This document shows positions 26,575-34,656 of a stretch of 64,000 nt of DNA, piece after piece (position 1 is the first letter of the stretch; every line of letters starts with the position of its first letter). The notes beneath the pieces were generated by a model. The model did no database searches. It was not told the DNA's origin and worked only from the letters and a program-made list of their open reading frames with translations. The stretch comes from an uncultured Alistipes sp. GTDB taxonomy: Bacteria; Bacteroidota; Bacteroidia; Bacteroidales; Rikenellaceae. Where the stretch lies: positions 1-64,000 of the forward strand of contig CANPHE010000003.1 of assembly GCA_947573795.1 (NCBI GenBank). Direction: 5' to 3'. The translations under genes were made by a program, and so were the position numbers.

Positions 26575-27708
26575 TCAAGCGTTTTCGCGCAGCAGCGCCA
26601 CCATGCGCCGTGCGAAGCGTTCGCTGGCACCCGGCCCGCCGATCACCGTGCGCAGTTCGTCGAAGTCGCGCAGCATCCCTTCGCGCCGCGCACCGCCTTG
26701 CAAAACGGCCCGCAACTCGCGTTCGGCCCGCTCGATCGAAAGGTCCGACTGGATGATCTCCGTAACGGCTTCGCGGCCGAGGTTGAGATTCACGAGCGAC
26801 ACCCAGGGCACCTTCAACACATAGGGCCGCAATTTGACCTGGAACCACAGCGTGCGGTAGACCACCACCTCGGGAGTGCCCAGCAGCGCCGTTTCGAGCG
26901 TCGCCGTGCCCGAAGTCACCACGGCAGCCTCCGCCGCGGCGATCGTCTCGTAAGTCGCCTCCGAGACGCAGCGCACGCCGCTGCCTGCCAGATAACGGTC
27001 GTAGAGCGCCCGGTCGAGCCACGGCACGGCCGTAACGACGAACTGATAAGCCGGAAAACGTTCGCTCAACCGCACCATCAACGGCAGGTTGTCGCGAATC
27101 TCCGAACGGCGGCTGCCCGCCACCAGCGCCACGATCGGGCGCTCGTCCAGCCCGTGCTGCCGCCGGAACTCCGCGGGTGCAGGCAGAGCAGCCTGCCGCG
27201 CCGCAATGGCATCGACTAATGGATTGCCCTCGAAAACGGGCTCGATTCCCTTGCGGGAGAAATATCCGCGTTCGAAAGGAAAGATGATGAAAAGCCGGTC
27301 GACATAGCGCCGGATCGCCTCGACACGGTGTTCGCGCCACGCCCAGACCTTCGGTGCGATATAATAATAGGTGCGGATGCCGTGCTCCTTGGCCCAGCGG
27401 GCCATCTTCATGTTGAAGCCCGGGTAATCGATCAGAATCAACACGTCGGGAGCGAATTCGGCCACGTCGGCCTGACATTCGCGCATCTGACGGCCGATCG
27501 TGCGCAGGTTCAGCAACACCTGCACGATACCGAAGAACGACGTTTCGCGATAATGCTTCCGCAGATTGGCGGCACCGCCCGCCGCAGCCATCAGATCGCC
27601 GCCCCAGAAACGGAACTGCGCCTCGGGATCGGCCTTCTTCAGCCCCTCGATCAGATTCGAGCCGTGCAAATCTCCGGACGGTTCGCCGGCTATAAGATAG
27701 TATTTCAT
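26575..27708 (-). CDS. lpxB: Lipid-A-disaccharide synthase
   Basis: A 377-residue peripheral membrane glycosyltransferase. It joins UDP-2,3-diacylglucosamine and 2,3-diacylglucosamine 1-phosphate to make the lipid A disaccharide. It begins MKYYLIAGEPSGDLHGSNLI, the diagnostic LpxB N-terminus. YPGFNMKMARWAKEHGI, the YYIAPKVWAWREHR segment and VFEGNPLVDAI follow, then the C-terminal VTSGTATLETALLGTPEVVVYRT nucleotide-binding region. Normal length. It lies downstream of a repeat-flanked four-helix-bundle gene and upstream of the DUF3784-like gene. Confidence 0.96.
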   Translation of the reverse strand: MKYYLIAGEPSGDLHGSNLIEGLKKADPEAQFRFWGGDLMAAAGGAANLRKHYRETSFFGIVQVLLNLRTIGRQMRECQADVAEFAPDVLILIDYPGFNMKMARWAKEHGIRTYYYIAPKVWAWREHRVEAIRRYVDRLFIIFPFERGYFSRKGIEPVFEGNPLVDAIAARQAALPAPAEFRRQHGLDERPIVALVAGSRRSEIRDNLPLMVRLSERFPAYQFVVTAVPWLDRALYDRYLAGSGVRCVSEATYETIAAAEAAVVTSGTATLETALLGTPEVVVYRTLWFQVKLRPYVLKVPWVSLVNLNLGREAVTEIIQSDLSIERAERELRAVLQGGARREGMLRDFDELRTVIGGPGASERFARRMVALLRENA

Positions 27709-27727
27709 AAAAGGTTAAACGTAGAAA

Positions 27728-28141
27728 GTTAAATGTGAAAAGGCAATCACAGGGAAGACGAGGTGTCTTCGATTTTAATTTTAGTTGCTTTAACGGTTCG
27801 TGTCAATAATTTTTCAATCTCCACACAATCTTCATACAAGGAGGTAAAATGGCGTTCTTCAATCGTTCCCGATTCTACGAAAACCTCCAGCCAATATTTT
27901 GTCTCGGAGCACTCTTTCAGGGCTATGGATATTTTCGAAAGAAAATCCCGATCGCTTTGCGCATTGGCGGCCTCAGCGACATTCGCGCCGATAGCCGTTC
28001 CGCTCCTCAACAATTGTCTCGAAAGCGTCAGAGCCAACCCGTTCTCGGTAAGGAAATGGCAGAATCGGATAATCCGAATCGCAAACCGTTTGCTTTTATC
28101 CGCTATAAACATCGCCATACCTTCCACTTTTCACTTTTAAC
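27728..28141. mobile_element. Putative 414-bp element: four-helix-bundle gene between inverted repeats
   Basis: GTTAAATGTGAAAAG (27728-27742) and CTTTTCACTTTTAAC (28127-28141) are 15-bp inverted repeats with 14 matches, placed just outside the stop and start codons of the enclosed gene. The unit sits between trmD and lpxB. The same CACTTTTAAC/TTTTCAC words occur in the array at 39098-39176. Mobility is inferred; no transposase is present. Confidence 0.45.
27747..28118 (-). CDS. Four-helix-bundle protein (23S rRNA intervening-sequence family)
   Basis: A 123-residue helical protein of the IVP/TIGR02436 family. Visible signatures are FIADKSKRFAIRIIRFC at the N-terminus, SRQLLRSGTAIGANVAEA in the second helix, FLSKISIALKECSETKYWLEV in the third, and a charged last helix. 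Related proteins are encoded within 23S rRNA intervening sequences or near diversity-generating retroelements and bind nucleic acid; the role of free-standing copies is unknown. The ATG at 28118 is preferred to a GTG at 28127. Flanked by short inverted repeats. Confidence 0.9.
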   Translation of the reverse strand: MAMFIADKSKRFAIRIIRFCHFLTENGLALTLSRQLLRSGTAIGANVAEAANAQSDRDFLSKISIALKECSETKYWLEVFVESGTIEERHFTSLYEDCVEIEKLLTRTVKATKIKIEDTSSSL

Positions 28142-28144
28142 CTA

Positions 28145-28822
28145 TCACTTTTCGAGCAGATCGGGTCGCAGACTTTTCGTGCGCTCGTAGGCCTGTTCGT
28201 CCTGCCAGCGGGCGATCTCGGCGAAGTTGCCCGAAAGCAGCACGTCGGGAACCCGCCAGCCGCGGAACTCCGCAGGGCGGGTATAGACGGGAGGCGCCAG
28301 CAGGTTGTCCTGAAACGAGTCGGTCAGGGCCGAGGCCTCGTCGCCAATCGCCCCCGGAATGATCCGCACGATCGAATCGGCCAGGATGCAGGCCGCCAGC
28401 TCGCCGCCCGTCAACACGTAGTCGCCGATCGAAATCTCGCGCGTGACGAGGTGCTCGCGGATGCGGTGGTCGATCCCCTTGTAGTGACCGCACAGGATGA
28501 TGATGTTTTCGAGCGTCGAGAGTCGGTTGGCTTCGTGCTGGTCGTAGCGGATGCCGTCGGGCGAGGTGTAGATCACCTCGTCGTAGGTGCGCTCCGATTG
28601 CAGTTTCTCGATCAGTTCGAAGACCGGTTCGCACTTCATGACCATGCCCGCTTCGCCGCCGAAGGGGTAGTCGTCGGTCGTCTTGCGCCGGTCGTGGGCA
28701 TAATCGTGGAGGTTATGGATGACGATCTCCACGAGACCCTTCTCCTGGGCACGCCGCAGGATCGATTCGTTGAGCGGCGAATGGAGCAGCTCGGGAACGG
28801 AAGAGATGATATCAATACGCAT
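28145..28822 (-). CDS. trmD: tRNA (guanine37-N1)-methyltransferase
   Basis: A 225-residue SPOUT methyltransferase that makes m1G37 next to the anticodon and so prevents frameshifting. It begins [43 protein letters not shown] and the SAM trefoil-knot motif [14 protein letters not shown] follow, then the C-terminal [20 protein letters not shown]. All TrmD hallmarks are present at full length. The stop lies 3 bp from the end of the putative repeat-flanked element. Confidence 0.97.
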   Translation of the reverse strand: MRIDIISSVPELLHSPLNESILRRAQEKGLVEIVIHNLHDYAHDRRKTTDDYPFGGEAGMVMKCEPVFELIEKLQSERTYDEVIYTSPDGIRYDQHEANRLSTLENIIILCGHYKGIDHRIREHLVTREISIGDYVLTGGELAACILADSIVRIIPGAIGDEASALTDSFQDNLLAPPVYTRPAEFRGWRVPDVLLSGNFAEIARWQDEQAYERTKSLRPDLLEK

Positions 28823-28884
28823 TTTGGAGATAAATATTTACGATTTTCCGCCGCATCGGTTTTTCGACTTCAATTTCGCGGAGG

Positions 28885-28978
28885 AAGGCCGAAACCTCGC
28901 GGCGAAACGCCGCGTTATCAATTCCGACCCTCCCCTAAATCCCCTCCTCGGAGGGGACTTTTCCAGCCCAACCCGCAA
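28885..28978. repeat. Interspersed palindromic repeat (CCCTCCCCTAAATCCCC family), copy 2
   Basis: Copy of 26131-26220: GGCCGAAACCTCGCGGCG, hairpin loop AAA, CGCCGCG, then GACCCTCCCCTAAATCCCC and CCTCCTCGGAGGGGACTT, ending near ACCCGC. Located between the trmD start and the stop of the gene at 29027. Confidence 0.85.
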
Positions 28979-29026
28979 GTCAAAGGGGATTCGAAGCGAA
29001 TTTCGCGTAAAATCGTATGATCATTT

Positions 29027-29425
29027 TCAACGAGTTATCTTATCAAGACGTTTTTTGGACGAGTTGGCGTTCCATTGCAGCAGCCACGTCTCGCCCCCGA
29101 CTTTGTCCTGCAACAGGAAGGCGAAAACGTTTTGCGTGGGATAGAGCTCGAAACGGCCGTTGGGAGCCTCCTCGGACAGCGGCACAGGAGCGGCGCTCAC
29201 GGGCGTTTCGCGGCAACTCTTCACCCGGAAGCTCCATTCGATCTGCGCGATGGCTCCCGTGCGGGTATCCAGCTTCAGAAAATAGAAGGAATCGGAGGTG
29301 GGATAGAGTTTGTAGCGATCGGCCGCGCGAACCACGACCTCGGCACCCGACTCGGCGGCAGGCTCCTGCGCGGCGATGGTCAGGCAGCTGCACGCAGCCA
29401 TCAGGAACAATACGATGCATTTCAT
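29027..29425 (-). CDS. Small exported protein, 132 aa, unknown function
   Basis: Signal peptide MKCIVLFLMAACSCLTIAAQ, then a mature domain with two similar halves around YKLYPTSDSFYFLKLDTRTG and FELYPTQNVFAFLLQDKVGG. This looks like an internal duplication of a short beta-meander (xYPTxxxFxFLxxD). The second half ends in ETWLLQWN. I do not know a named family. It is 11 bp downstream of the FkbM methyltransferase stop-to-start junction on the same strand, so it is probably co-transcribed. Confidence 0.75.
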   Translation of the reverse strand: MKCIVLFLMAACSCLTIAAQEPAAESGAEVVVRAADRYKLYPTSDSFYFLKLDTRTGAIAQIEWSFRVKSCRETPVSAAPVPLSEEAPNGRFELYPTQNVFAFLLQDKVGGETWLLQWNANSSKKRLDKITR

Positions 29426-29436
29426 AGAGCTCGATT

Positions 29437-30180
29437 TTAAGGTTTCGGCCGGAAAATAATGTCCTTCTCGGACGCCCCCGGCAACTCGGCACCCAGCGGC
29501 ACTTCGCGCCCCCGGTCGAGCGTGTAACCCGCATATCCCAGCTCCCCGAACAGACGGATGATCGCGGGACGGTTCTCGCCGCCGGTCTCGATAAGCACCG
29601 TCGGACGGTGGCGTTCGAGCAGCCCCCGCAACTCGCGCATCACGTGCAGCTCGTAGCCCTCGATGTCGCACTTGATGAAGTCCACGCGTTCGAGCGACGC
29701 GAACAGCTCGCTGCCGCGCCGCATCTCGGCCGTGAACTCCACACCCGCCTGCGTGCCGGCATCGTTCACGAAGTTGCGCCCCGTACCGAGGTACCCTGCC
29801 GTGCGGGCCGAATCGTTGGCCATGCGGATCGTCCGCGACTCCTCGCCCAAGGCATAGGGCAGAATCTCGACGTTGCGGCAGCGGCGCAGATTCCGGCGCA
29901 GCACGGAGCGCATCGGCGGCATGGGCTCCACGGCATAGACCCGTCCGGCAGCACCCGCCAGCCGCGCAAGCGGCCGCGCATAGTAACCCAGGTTGGCCCC
30001 GATGTCGATGCACACGTTGCCCGGACGCACCAGCCGAGGCAGGTGGTAGACATACTCCGTAGCCGGGGCGTAGCGTCCGATGCCGAGACGCTGCCACAGG
30101 AAAAACAGCCCGCTCACAGCCCGCAGATAGCCCTCCAACGGGAGCGTGCGGTAGAGTATCCGGTGTATGAACGCCTTCAT
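29437..30180 (-). CDS. FkbM-family SAM-dependent methyltransferase
   Basis: A 247-residue Rossmann methyltransferase. Motif I is CIDIGANLGYYARPLA (about residues 57-72), followed by acidic YAVEPMPP. FIKCDIEGYELHVMREL is the FkbM-specific segment and is followed by PTVLIETGG. The substrate is unknown; relatives O-methylate sugars in glycans and polyketides, so a surface glycan role is plausible. Start 30180 is 2 bp after the stop of the metallo-beta-lactamase gene, so translation is likely coupled. Confidence 0.9.
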   Translation of the reverse strand: MKAFIHRILYRTLPLEGYLRAVSGLFFLWQRLGIGRYAPATEYVYHLPRLVRPGNVCIDIGANLGYYARPLARLAGAAGRVYAVEPMPPMRSVLRRNLRRCRNVEILPYALGEESRTIRMANDSARTAGYLGTGRNFVNDAGTQAGVEFTAEMRRGSELFASLERVDFIKCDIEGYELHVMRELRGLLERHRPTVLIETGGENRPAIIRLFGELGYAGYTLDRGREVPLGAELPGASEKDIIFRPKP

Positions 30181-30182
30181 CG

Positions 30183-30851
30183 TCAGTCGCGGTAGTTAAC
30201 TTCGTGGTTGAGCACCTCGACGACGAAGGGATTGTAGAGCGTTTCATGGCCGATCGTCGTCTCGGGACCGTGACCGGGATAGACGTGCACGTCGTCGCCC
30301 AAGGGCAGAATCCGGTCGAGGATCGAGCGCATGATCCACGAATAATCGCCGCCGGGCAGGTCCGTGCGGCCGATCGACTCGCGGAAAAGCGTGTCGCCCG
30401 TGAACAGGGCTTTCGACTGCGGCTCGTAGAGCGCCACGTGGCCGGGCGTATGGCCCGGAACGGGAATCACCCGCAGCGTCGTATGGCCGAAACACACCTC
30501 CTCCAGCGTATCGAGGTCGCGATCGATCGCAGGCATCGCCCCGATCTTCACGCCGAAGACCGATCCGCTCGTCCGGGCGTTCTCCAGCAGAAAGCGGTCC
30601 TTGCCCGACAAGGCGAACGGAATGCCGTAACGCTCGCGTAGGTGCTGGACACCCAGCGTATGATCGAAATGGCCGTGGGTGTTGACCGCCAGGACGGGTT
30701 TCAGCCCGTGGCGGGCGATCAGATCGTCCAACGCGGCATCCTCGCGCGGCGAGGAGTTCCCGGCATCGATGACCGCGCATTCGGCGGTGTCGTCCCACAC
30801 GACGTAGGTATTTTCCTCGATGGGATTGAATTGCAGACAGGCGATTTTCAT
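30183..30851 (-). CDS. Metallo-beta-lactamase-fold hydrolase (glyoxalase II-like)
   Basis: A 222-residue hydrolase with the zinc motif THGHFDH (58-64), a later His in PVPGHTPGHVA and Asp in LFTGDTLF, and the last His in YPGHGPETT. This is the full two-metal site of the glyoxalase II/YcbL branch. It probably cleaves a thioester or similar. It lacks the C-terminal glutathione-binding domain of true glyoxalase II, so YcbL-like is the safer name. First gene of a three-gene unit with the FkbM and exported-protein genes. Confidence 0.92.
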   Translation of the reverse strand: MKIACLQFNPIEENTYVVWDDTAECAVIDAGNSSPREDAALDDLIARHGLKPVLAVNTHGHFDHTLGVQHLRERYGIPFALSGKDRFLLENARTSGSVFGVKIGAMPAIDRDLDTLEEVCFGHTTLRVIPVPGHTPGHVALYEPQSKALFTGDTLFRESIGRTDLPGGDYSWIMRSILDRILPLGDDVHVYPGHGPETTIGHETLYNPFVVEVLNHEVNYRD

Positions 30852-30869
30852 AGCGGCAGTTTATTTGCA

Positions 30870-30877
30870 CAAAGATA
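30870..30877 (-). promoter_or_regulatory. -7 element upstream of the MBL-fold gene
   Basis: TATCTTTG reading leftward, 19 bp before the ATG at 30851. No TTG at the usual spacing is evident. Confidence 0.6.
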
Positions 30878-30931
30878 GTGTTTTTGCCGGAATTTGTCTA
30901 TCTTTAGCCACCGAAAGAGGATTCCCCGCCC

Positions 30932-32062
30932 ATGAAAAACCGAATACCGAAGTTACTCCTCGGGCTCCTCGTCGCTGCGATGGCGACGGGATGTTCGTTG
31001 CTGAAGGTCGCCGTGTCGACAGGCGACCCACTGCCGAAAAACGACCTGGAACTGCGGGTCATGACCCGCGGATTCTATTACGACATGGCGTCGGAAGTGG
31101 CCCGTGCGGCCGATTCGATTGCCACGCAGGCTCCCGATGCCGCGACCCGTATCCGGGCGATCCGGTGGAAAATCCGGGCCACGCGGGCCGGGGTTTCGGC
31201 CGCGATGCAGGGCATTCCCGAAGTGGCGCTGGCCGACCTGTGGATTCTCTGCCGCCGCATGCACGAAGGTTTCGCCCGGCGTCCCGATTCGCTGCTCTTC
31301 GGAGTCCAGAGCCCGATAGCCCGCGAGGTCGCAGCGCGGCTCGACGTCCGGGTCGCACGCCTGGCCCGCCAGCAGCTTCCGAACGGACATTACGAACTAC
31401 TGGCCCGTTTCGTCGAGAAGTACGTGCGCGAAAATCCCCTGCGCGGCGAGAACGACGGTGCGGCCAACACCACCCTCGCATGGCTGGAGTTCATGCGGGC
31501 CAACGGCCGGGAGGCCGATATCGCCACGGGGTCGATCGCCGAAGTGATCTCCGACGTCAACGACCGGCTAAGCGGCCAGACCCAACAACTCTCCAACAGC
31601 ATCGGCTGGTCGAAGGACCTGCTGGAGATCGAATTCCGGCAGGACAGCATGGGCGCACGGCTGGCCGTGCGGCTCGATTCGCTGGACCTCCAGTTCCGAC
31701 GCATCGCCACGGTCGCCGAGCACCTGCCCGAAGTATCGGACAGCGTGATGGTGCAGATCGGCGCGCAACTCACGCAACTGCTCGATGCGGTCGACGCGAC
31801 GGTGGACAACGCCTTCGCCGACGTGGGGCGTCAGCGCATGGCGTTGCAGCACTACGTCACCGGCGAACGGGAGGAGCTCGTCGCACAACTCCGCACGACG
31901 GCCGAGGAGCTCCTCCGCACGGTGTTCGACGCCGTACCGGAGCTCATCGGCAAGATACTCCTCTACCTCGTGCTGGCGCTCGTCGTGCTTATCGGCGGAC
32001 CTTTCGCCCTGGGATTCTGGCTCGGAGGAGTACGCCAGCGAGCCCGAGAACGGAAAAATTAG
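30932..32062 (+). CDS. Lipoprotein with C-terminal membrane helix, unknown function
   Basis: A 376-residue protein starting MKNRIPKLLLGLLVAAMATG with lipobox ATGC. The body is almost entirely alpha-helical and charged, with heptad-like stretches (for example 205-330: DVNDRLSGQTQQLSNSIGW and RLDSLDLQFRRIATVAEHL). It ends with one strong membrane segment (ILLYLVLALVVLIGGPFALGF) and a basic tail. An N-terminal lipid anchor plus a C-terminal membrane helix would tether a long coiled rod at both ends. No family recognised. Divergent from the MBL-fold gene. Confidence 0.8.
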   Translation: MKNRIPKLLLGLLVAAMATGCSLLKVAVSTGDPLPKNDLELRVMTRGFYYDMASEVARAADSIATQAPDAATRIRAIRWKIRATRAGVSAAMQGIPEVALADLWILCRRMHEGFARRPDSLLFGVQSPIAREVAARLDVRVARLARQQLPNGHYELLARFVEKYVRENPLRGENDGAANTTLAWLEFMRANGREADIATGSIAEVISDVNDRLSGQTQQLSNSIGWSKDLLEIEFRQDSMGARLAVRLDSLDLQFRRIATVAEHLPEVSDSVMVQIGAQLTQLLDAVDATVDNAFADVGRQRMALQHYVTGEREELVAQLRTTAEELLRTVFDAVPELIGKILLYLVLALVVLIGGPFALGFWLGGVRQRARERKN

Positions 32063-32140
32063 CCGTCGGAGCAGGCTCTCCACCGCGCCCCGGAGCCCGC
32101 CCGGGGTTCGGAACTTTCGGATCGACGGCTTCCGCCCGAG

Positions 32141-33154
32141 TCAGCGGATCGATCCCCGGCCGTGGCACATCGGACAGGTACCGGTCTCGCGACAATAGCT
32201 GCATTCGACATAGGAACTGCAATGTCGATTATAATAAACCCGCTTTCCCTGGCAGATATGGCATTTGCCCGAGCCCTTGCAATCGGGGCACAACGGCTCG
32301 CCGTTGGGGTGCATGGGGAGCGTAGAACGAACTTCTTCGTCGCTGCCATCGCGCTCCGAACGGCTGCCGCCGCTGCCCGAAACATAGGTCTTGCCGGTGA
32401 AAAGGTCTTTGCCGACAGTGGTCTGCGTCCCCGAATGATAGGTCGAGGTAAAGACATTCATGCCCGAGCCCATACAATATTTGCAGCGGCCGTCTCCGCC
32501 GCAGCTGGTGCAGATCGTATAGCGGCGATAATTTCCGTATCCGCCCCACCTGCCGCCCTGACCTTGGCAGAGGTTGCACCGTTTCCGGCCGTGGCAGATC
32601 GTACAGGGCGAATAGGTCACCGTCGTGACGGTGCCGTCGCCATTGTCGGTGATATCGGCATAGGTCCCGTTGCCGTAATATTTCCGCTGCGTGTTCGACC
32701 CCGTACCGGAGAAACTTTGCCATTCGGAATTTCCCAGCACACGGCTTCCGCCGGCATCGTCCCGGACATAGACCCGGAAATAATAGGTATGTTCGCCCGG
32801 CGCCAGGCTCAGCGCCTCGTAGGGGATGAAAACGGAGTAATCCCGGTAAGAGGCGCTTTCGTAGGGCACCGTCGTATCCTTCCAGGCGCAAACCGTCCCC
32901 GAGGAGGTCTTATACCCCGGATATCCGTTGCTTTTGAGCGACTCCCGATCGCTGTCGTAGAAAAAAGCGATGACGCTGATCTCGCGGCCCTTCATCCCCG
33001 AAACGGAGAATGCCGAGTGGATCGTCATACCCTGCTTGCCGTCGTGCGTGGCAGCGTAGTCGCACCACACCTTCTCGAATTCGGCCGTCTGCGCCATCGC
33101 ACCGAGCATCGCACCGAACGTCGAGATAACCGATAAAAACATTCGAAATTTCAT
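32141..33154 (-). CDS. Exported protein with eight DnaJ-type CxxC zinc motifs
   Basis: A 337-residue protein with signal peptide MKFRMFLSVISTFGAMLGAM, cleaved after AMA. Residues about 23-150 look like a beta-rich domain (WCDYAATHDGKQG, then GEHTYYFRVYV). The C-terminal part has four CxxC pairs: 184/193, 215/224, 289/298 and 318/327, each pair exactly 9 residues apart and most followed by G-x-G, as in the DnaJ zinc centre. Canonical DnaJ has four CxxC motifs; here there are eight, without a J-domain, and the protein is predicted to be exported. The gene follows the lipoprotein gene at 33169 by 14 bp. Confidence 0.85.
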   Translation of the reverse strand: MKFRMFLSVISTFGAMLGAMAQTAEFEKVWCDYAATHDGKQGMTIHSAFSVSGMKGREISVIAFFYDSDRESLKSNGYPGYKTSSGTVCAWKDTTVPYESASYRDYSVFIPYEALSLAPGEHTYYFRVYVRDDAGGSRVLGNSEWQSFSGTGSNTQRKYYGNGTYADITDNGDGTVTTVTYSPCTICHGRKRCNLCQGQGGRWGGYGNYRRYTICTSCGGDGRCKYCMGSGMNVFTSTYHSGTQTTVGKDLFTGKTYVSGSGGSRSERDGSDEEVRSTLPMHPNGEPLCPDCKGSGKCHICQGKRVYYNRHCSSYVECSYCRETGTCPMCHGRGSIR

Positions 33155-33168
33155 GGTCGCATCCGGTT

Positions 33169-34299
33169 TCAATCGCGTCTTCCGTCCCAATCCTCCATCT
33201 CGGATTTGGGGATGCGCCACCCTTGCTGCTGCGCTTCGAGCCGGATTCGGCGCATCTCCTCCTGAATCCGTTTGCGCTGCGCGTGATCGACGGCCTGGGT
33301 GCCGAATTTCATGCTGACCAACTGGCTGACATAACCGCCGTAATTCCGATCGGCAATCGCCCGGCCCTGGGTCTCGACGACGACCCGGGAATTCGATTTC
33401 CGGTCATAATTCCGCGTCGACTTGCTTTTCTTCGAAGGAGCGGCAGCCGGCGCGGATTGCGGTGCGGCGGTCAAACTCGCAGTGGCATTCAACGCATTGG
33501 CCACACCGGTCAATGCGGTCGTCCAAATTTCCCGGTTACGCGCCCGACGGGCATATTTCTCGTTCTGCGACGCGATTTCCCGCCGCAACAGCTGCTCCGT
33601 CGTCCGAAGGTTCTCACACTCCGCATCCATCCGCTGCGCCGCAGTCAGATGAAGGTAGGCGGCATGATAATCTTTCCGGTCCAAAGCCAGAGCCGCCAAA
33701 TCGCCCGTCGCCCGCAGCGCGATACCCTGCGTGTTATCGACATCATGCAGCCAGGCATCCCGCAACAAAGCGGCCTTGCGTTTGGCTCCGGTGCGCCGCC
33801 CGGCTTCCCGGTAGAGGCTCTCGCCCGACGCCTTCGCCACCGGCAAGGCGGTCATTTCATTCGTCTTCCGCTCGTCGATCGCCGTATAACGTCCCCACAG
33901 CAACGCAGGCGGGAAAAATACGTTCCAAAGGACACGCCCGCGAAAACGTTTCCGGATTTTGAATTCGGTAGGTTCGAAACCGCTCTTGGCGATCAGCAAC
34001 TTTTTGGAGGATTTGCGAAAGACGGCTTCGGAACAGCAGACGAGCGCATTTCCATCGCCATCCGCCCGGCCGACGAACCGGTCGTATTCGACCGTGCCGC
34101 CCAACTTCTCGTGGGCCCCCGTCTGCACGTGGAATCCGTCGCTGAGGGAATTCTCCGGAAGATTCAGGAAGAGACAGGCATCCGGCAAGGTGCGGACATG
34201 GATTTGTTTGGGCGTGAAGCGGCTGGTGCCGCACGAGGTCGACAGCAAAGCCGCGACCGCTATCGCCGCCAGAATGGGGCGAACTTGTTTTTCGTTCAT
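33169..34299 (-). CDS. Lipoprotein, unknown function, 376 aa
   Basis: Signal MNEKQVRPILAAIAVAALLS with lipobox STSC. The N-terminal half is beta-rich and includes FRGRVLWNVFFPPALLWGRY, similar in feel to PEGA-like or YcfL-like lipoprotein domains that handle large hydrophobic loops. A helical middle (YREAGRRTGAKRKAALLRDA to ENLRTTEQLLRREI) may be TPR-like, followed by an Ala/Pro/Ser/Lys linker and a basic C-terminus. No confident family. First gene of a two-gene unit with the zinc-motif protein; its leader contains the structured RNA candidate (34320-34650). Confidence 0.78.
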   Translation of the reverse strand: MNEKQVRPILAAIAVAALLSTSCGTSRFTPKQIHVRTLPDACLFLNLPENSLSDGFHVQTGAHEKLGGTVEYDRFVGRADGDGNALVCCSEAVFRKSSKKLLIAKSGFEPTEFKIRKRFRGRVLWNVFFPPALLWGRYTAIDERKTNEMTALPVAKASGESLYREAGRRTGAKRKAALLRDAWLHDVDNTQGIALRATGDLAALALDRKDYHAAYLHLTAAQRMDAECENLRTTEQLLRREIASQNEKYARRARNREIWTTALTGVANALNATASLTAAPQSAPAAAPSKKSKSTRNYDRKSNSRVVVETQGRAIADRNYGGYVSQLVSMKFGTQAVDHAQRKRIQEEMRRIRLEAQQQGWRIPKSEMEDWDGRRD

Positions 34300-34319
34300 A
34301 AGTGTTTGGCGGAAAAAAG

Positions 34320-34650
34320 GAAAAGGCGCAAACCGTTCTGTACTTGCACTCTTTCAGGTTACCGCCAAGTGACCCTATCTCCTACAAGCACGAAAGGTCC
34401 ACGCCCGTAGAGCGTGAACTTCCGTCTGCCTGTTCCCGGAGTTTGAATGTTTGGCGGTATTCGAAAGAGGGGGAACAAGAGCCGAAGCTCTGTCTGTTAT
34501 TTCCGTATGACGTACGAACGAAACGCTTTTCCCGATTGTAAGTAATGAAGTTCGGGGGTGCGCGAAGTCCATTCGGGACACTCCGCACGATGCGTTCTAT
34601 CGGGTACGTGGTTTATTCCATAGGCAACATTCTTAAAGATGACGATTCGT
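34320..34650 (-). ncRNA. Candidate structured RNA with a 137-nt long hairpin (6S-like?)
   Basis: On the minus strand an extended hairpin spans 34479-34343. Outer stems are CTTG/CAAG, CTCTTTC/GAAAGAG and ACCGCCAA/TTGGCGGT. An internal loop of about 8 by 10 nt follows, then CTCC/GGAG, ACAGGCA/TGCTTGT, CGGAAG/CTTTCG and TTCACGC/GCGTGGA, capped by a small loop. Three of these pairings use G-U on the minus strand that would be A-C mismatches on the plus strand, which supports minus transcription. Additional hairpins lie upstream (34588-34558; 34491-34478 with a UUCG loop). A TACTTTTG element at 34664-34657 would start transcription near 34650. The architecture recalls 6S RNA, but no sequence identity was recognised. 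It may instead be a leader of the lipoprotein gene at 34299. Confidence 0.5.
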
Positions 34651-34656
34651 ATCGTG

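Noticed and set aside
27747..28118. avd accessory gene of a diversity-generating retroelement
   Set aside because: No reverse transcriptase, template repeat or target gene nearby; the sequence fits the general IVP family.
34382..34588. A 68-aa protein in the gap before the 33169-34299 lipoprotein gene
   Set aside because: Two overlapping frames of similar length with no start context; the region folds into extended hairpins better than it codes.
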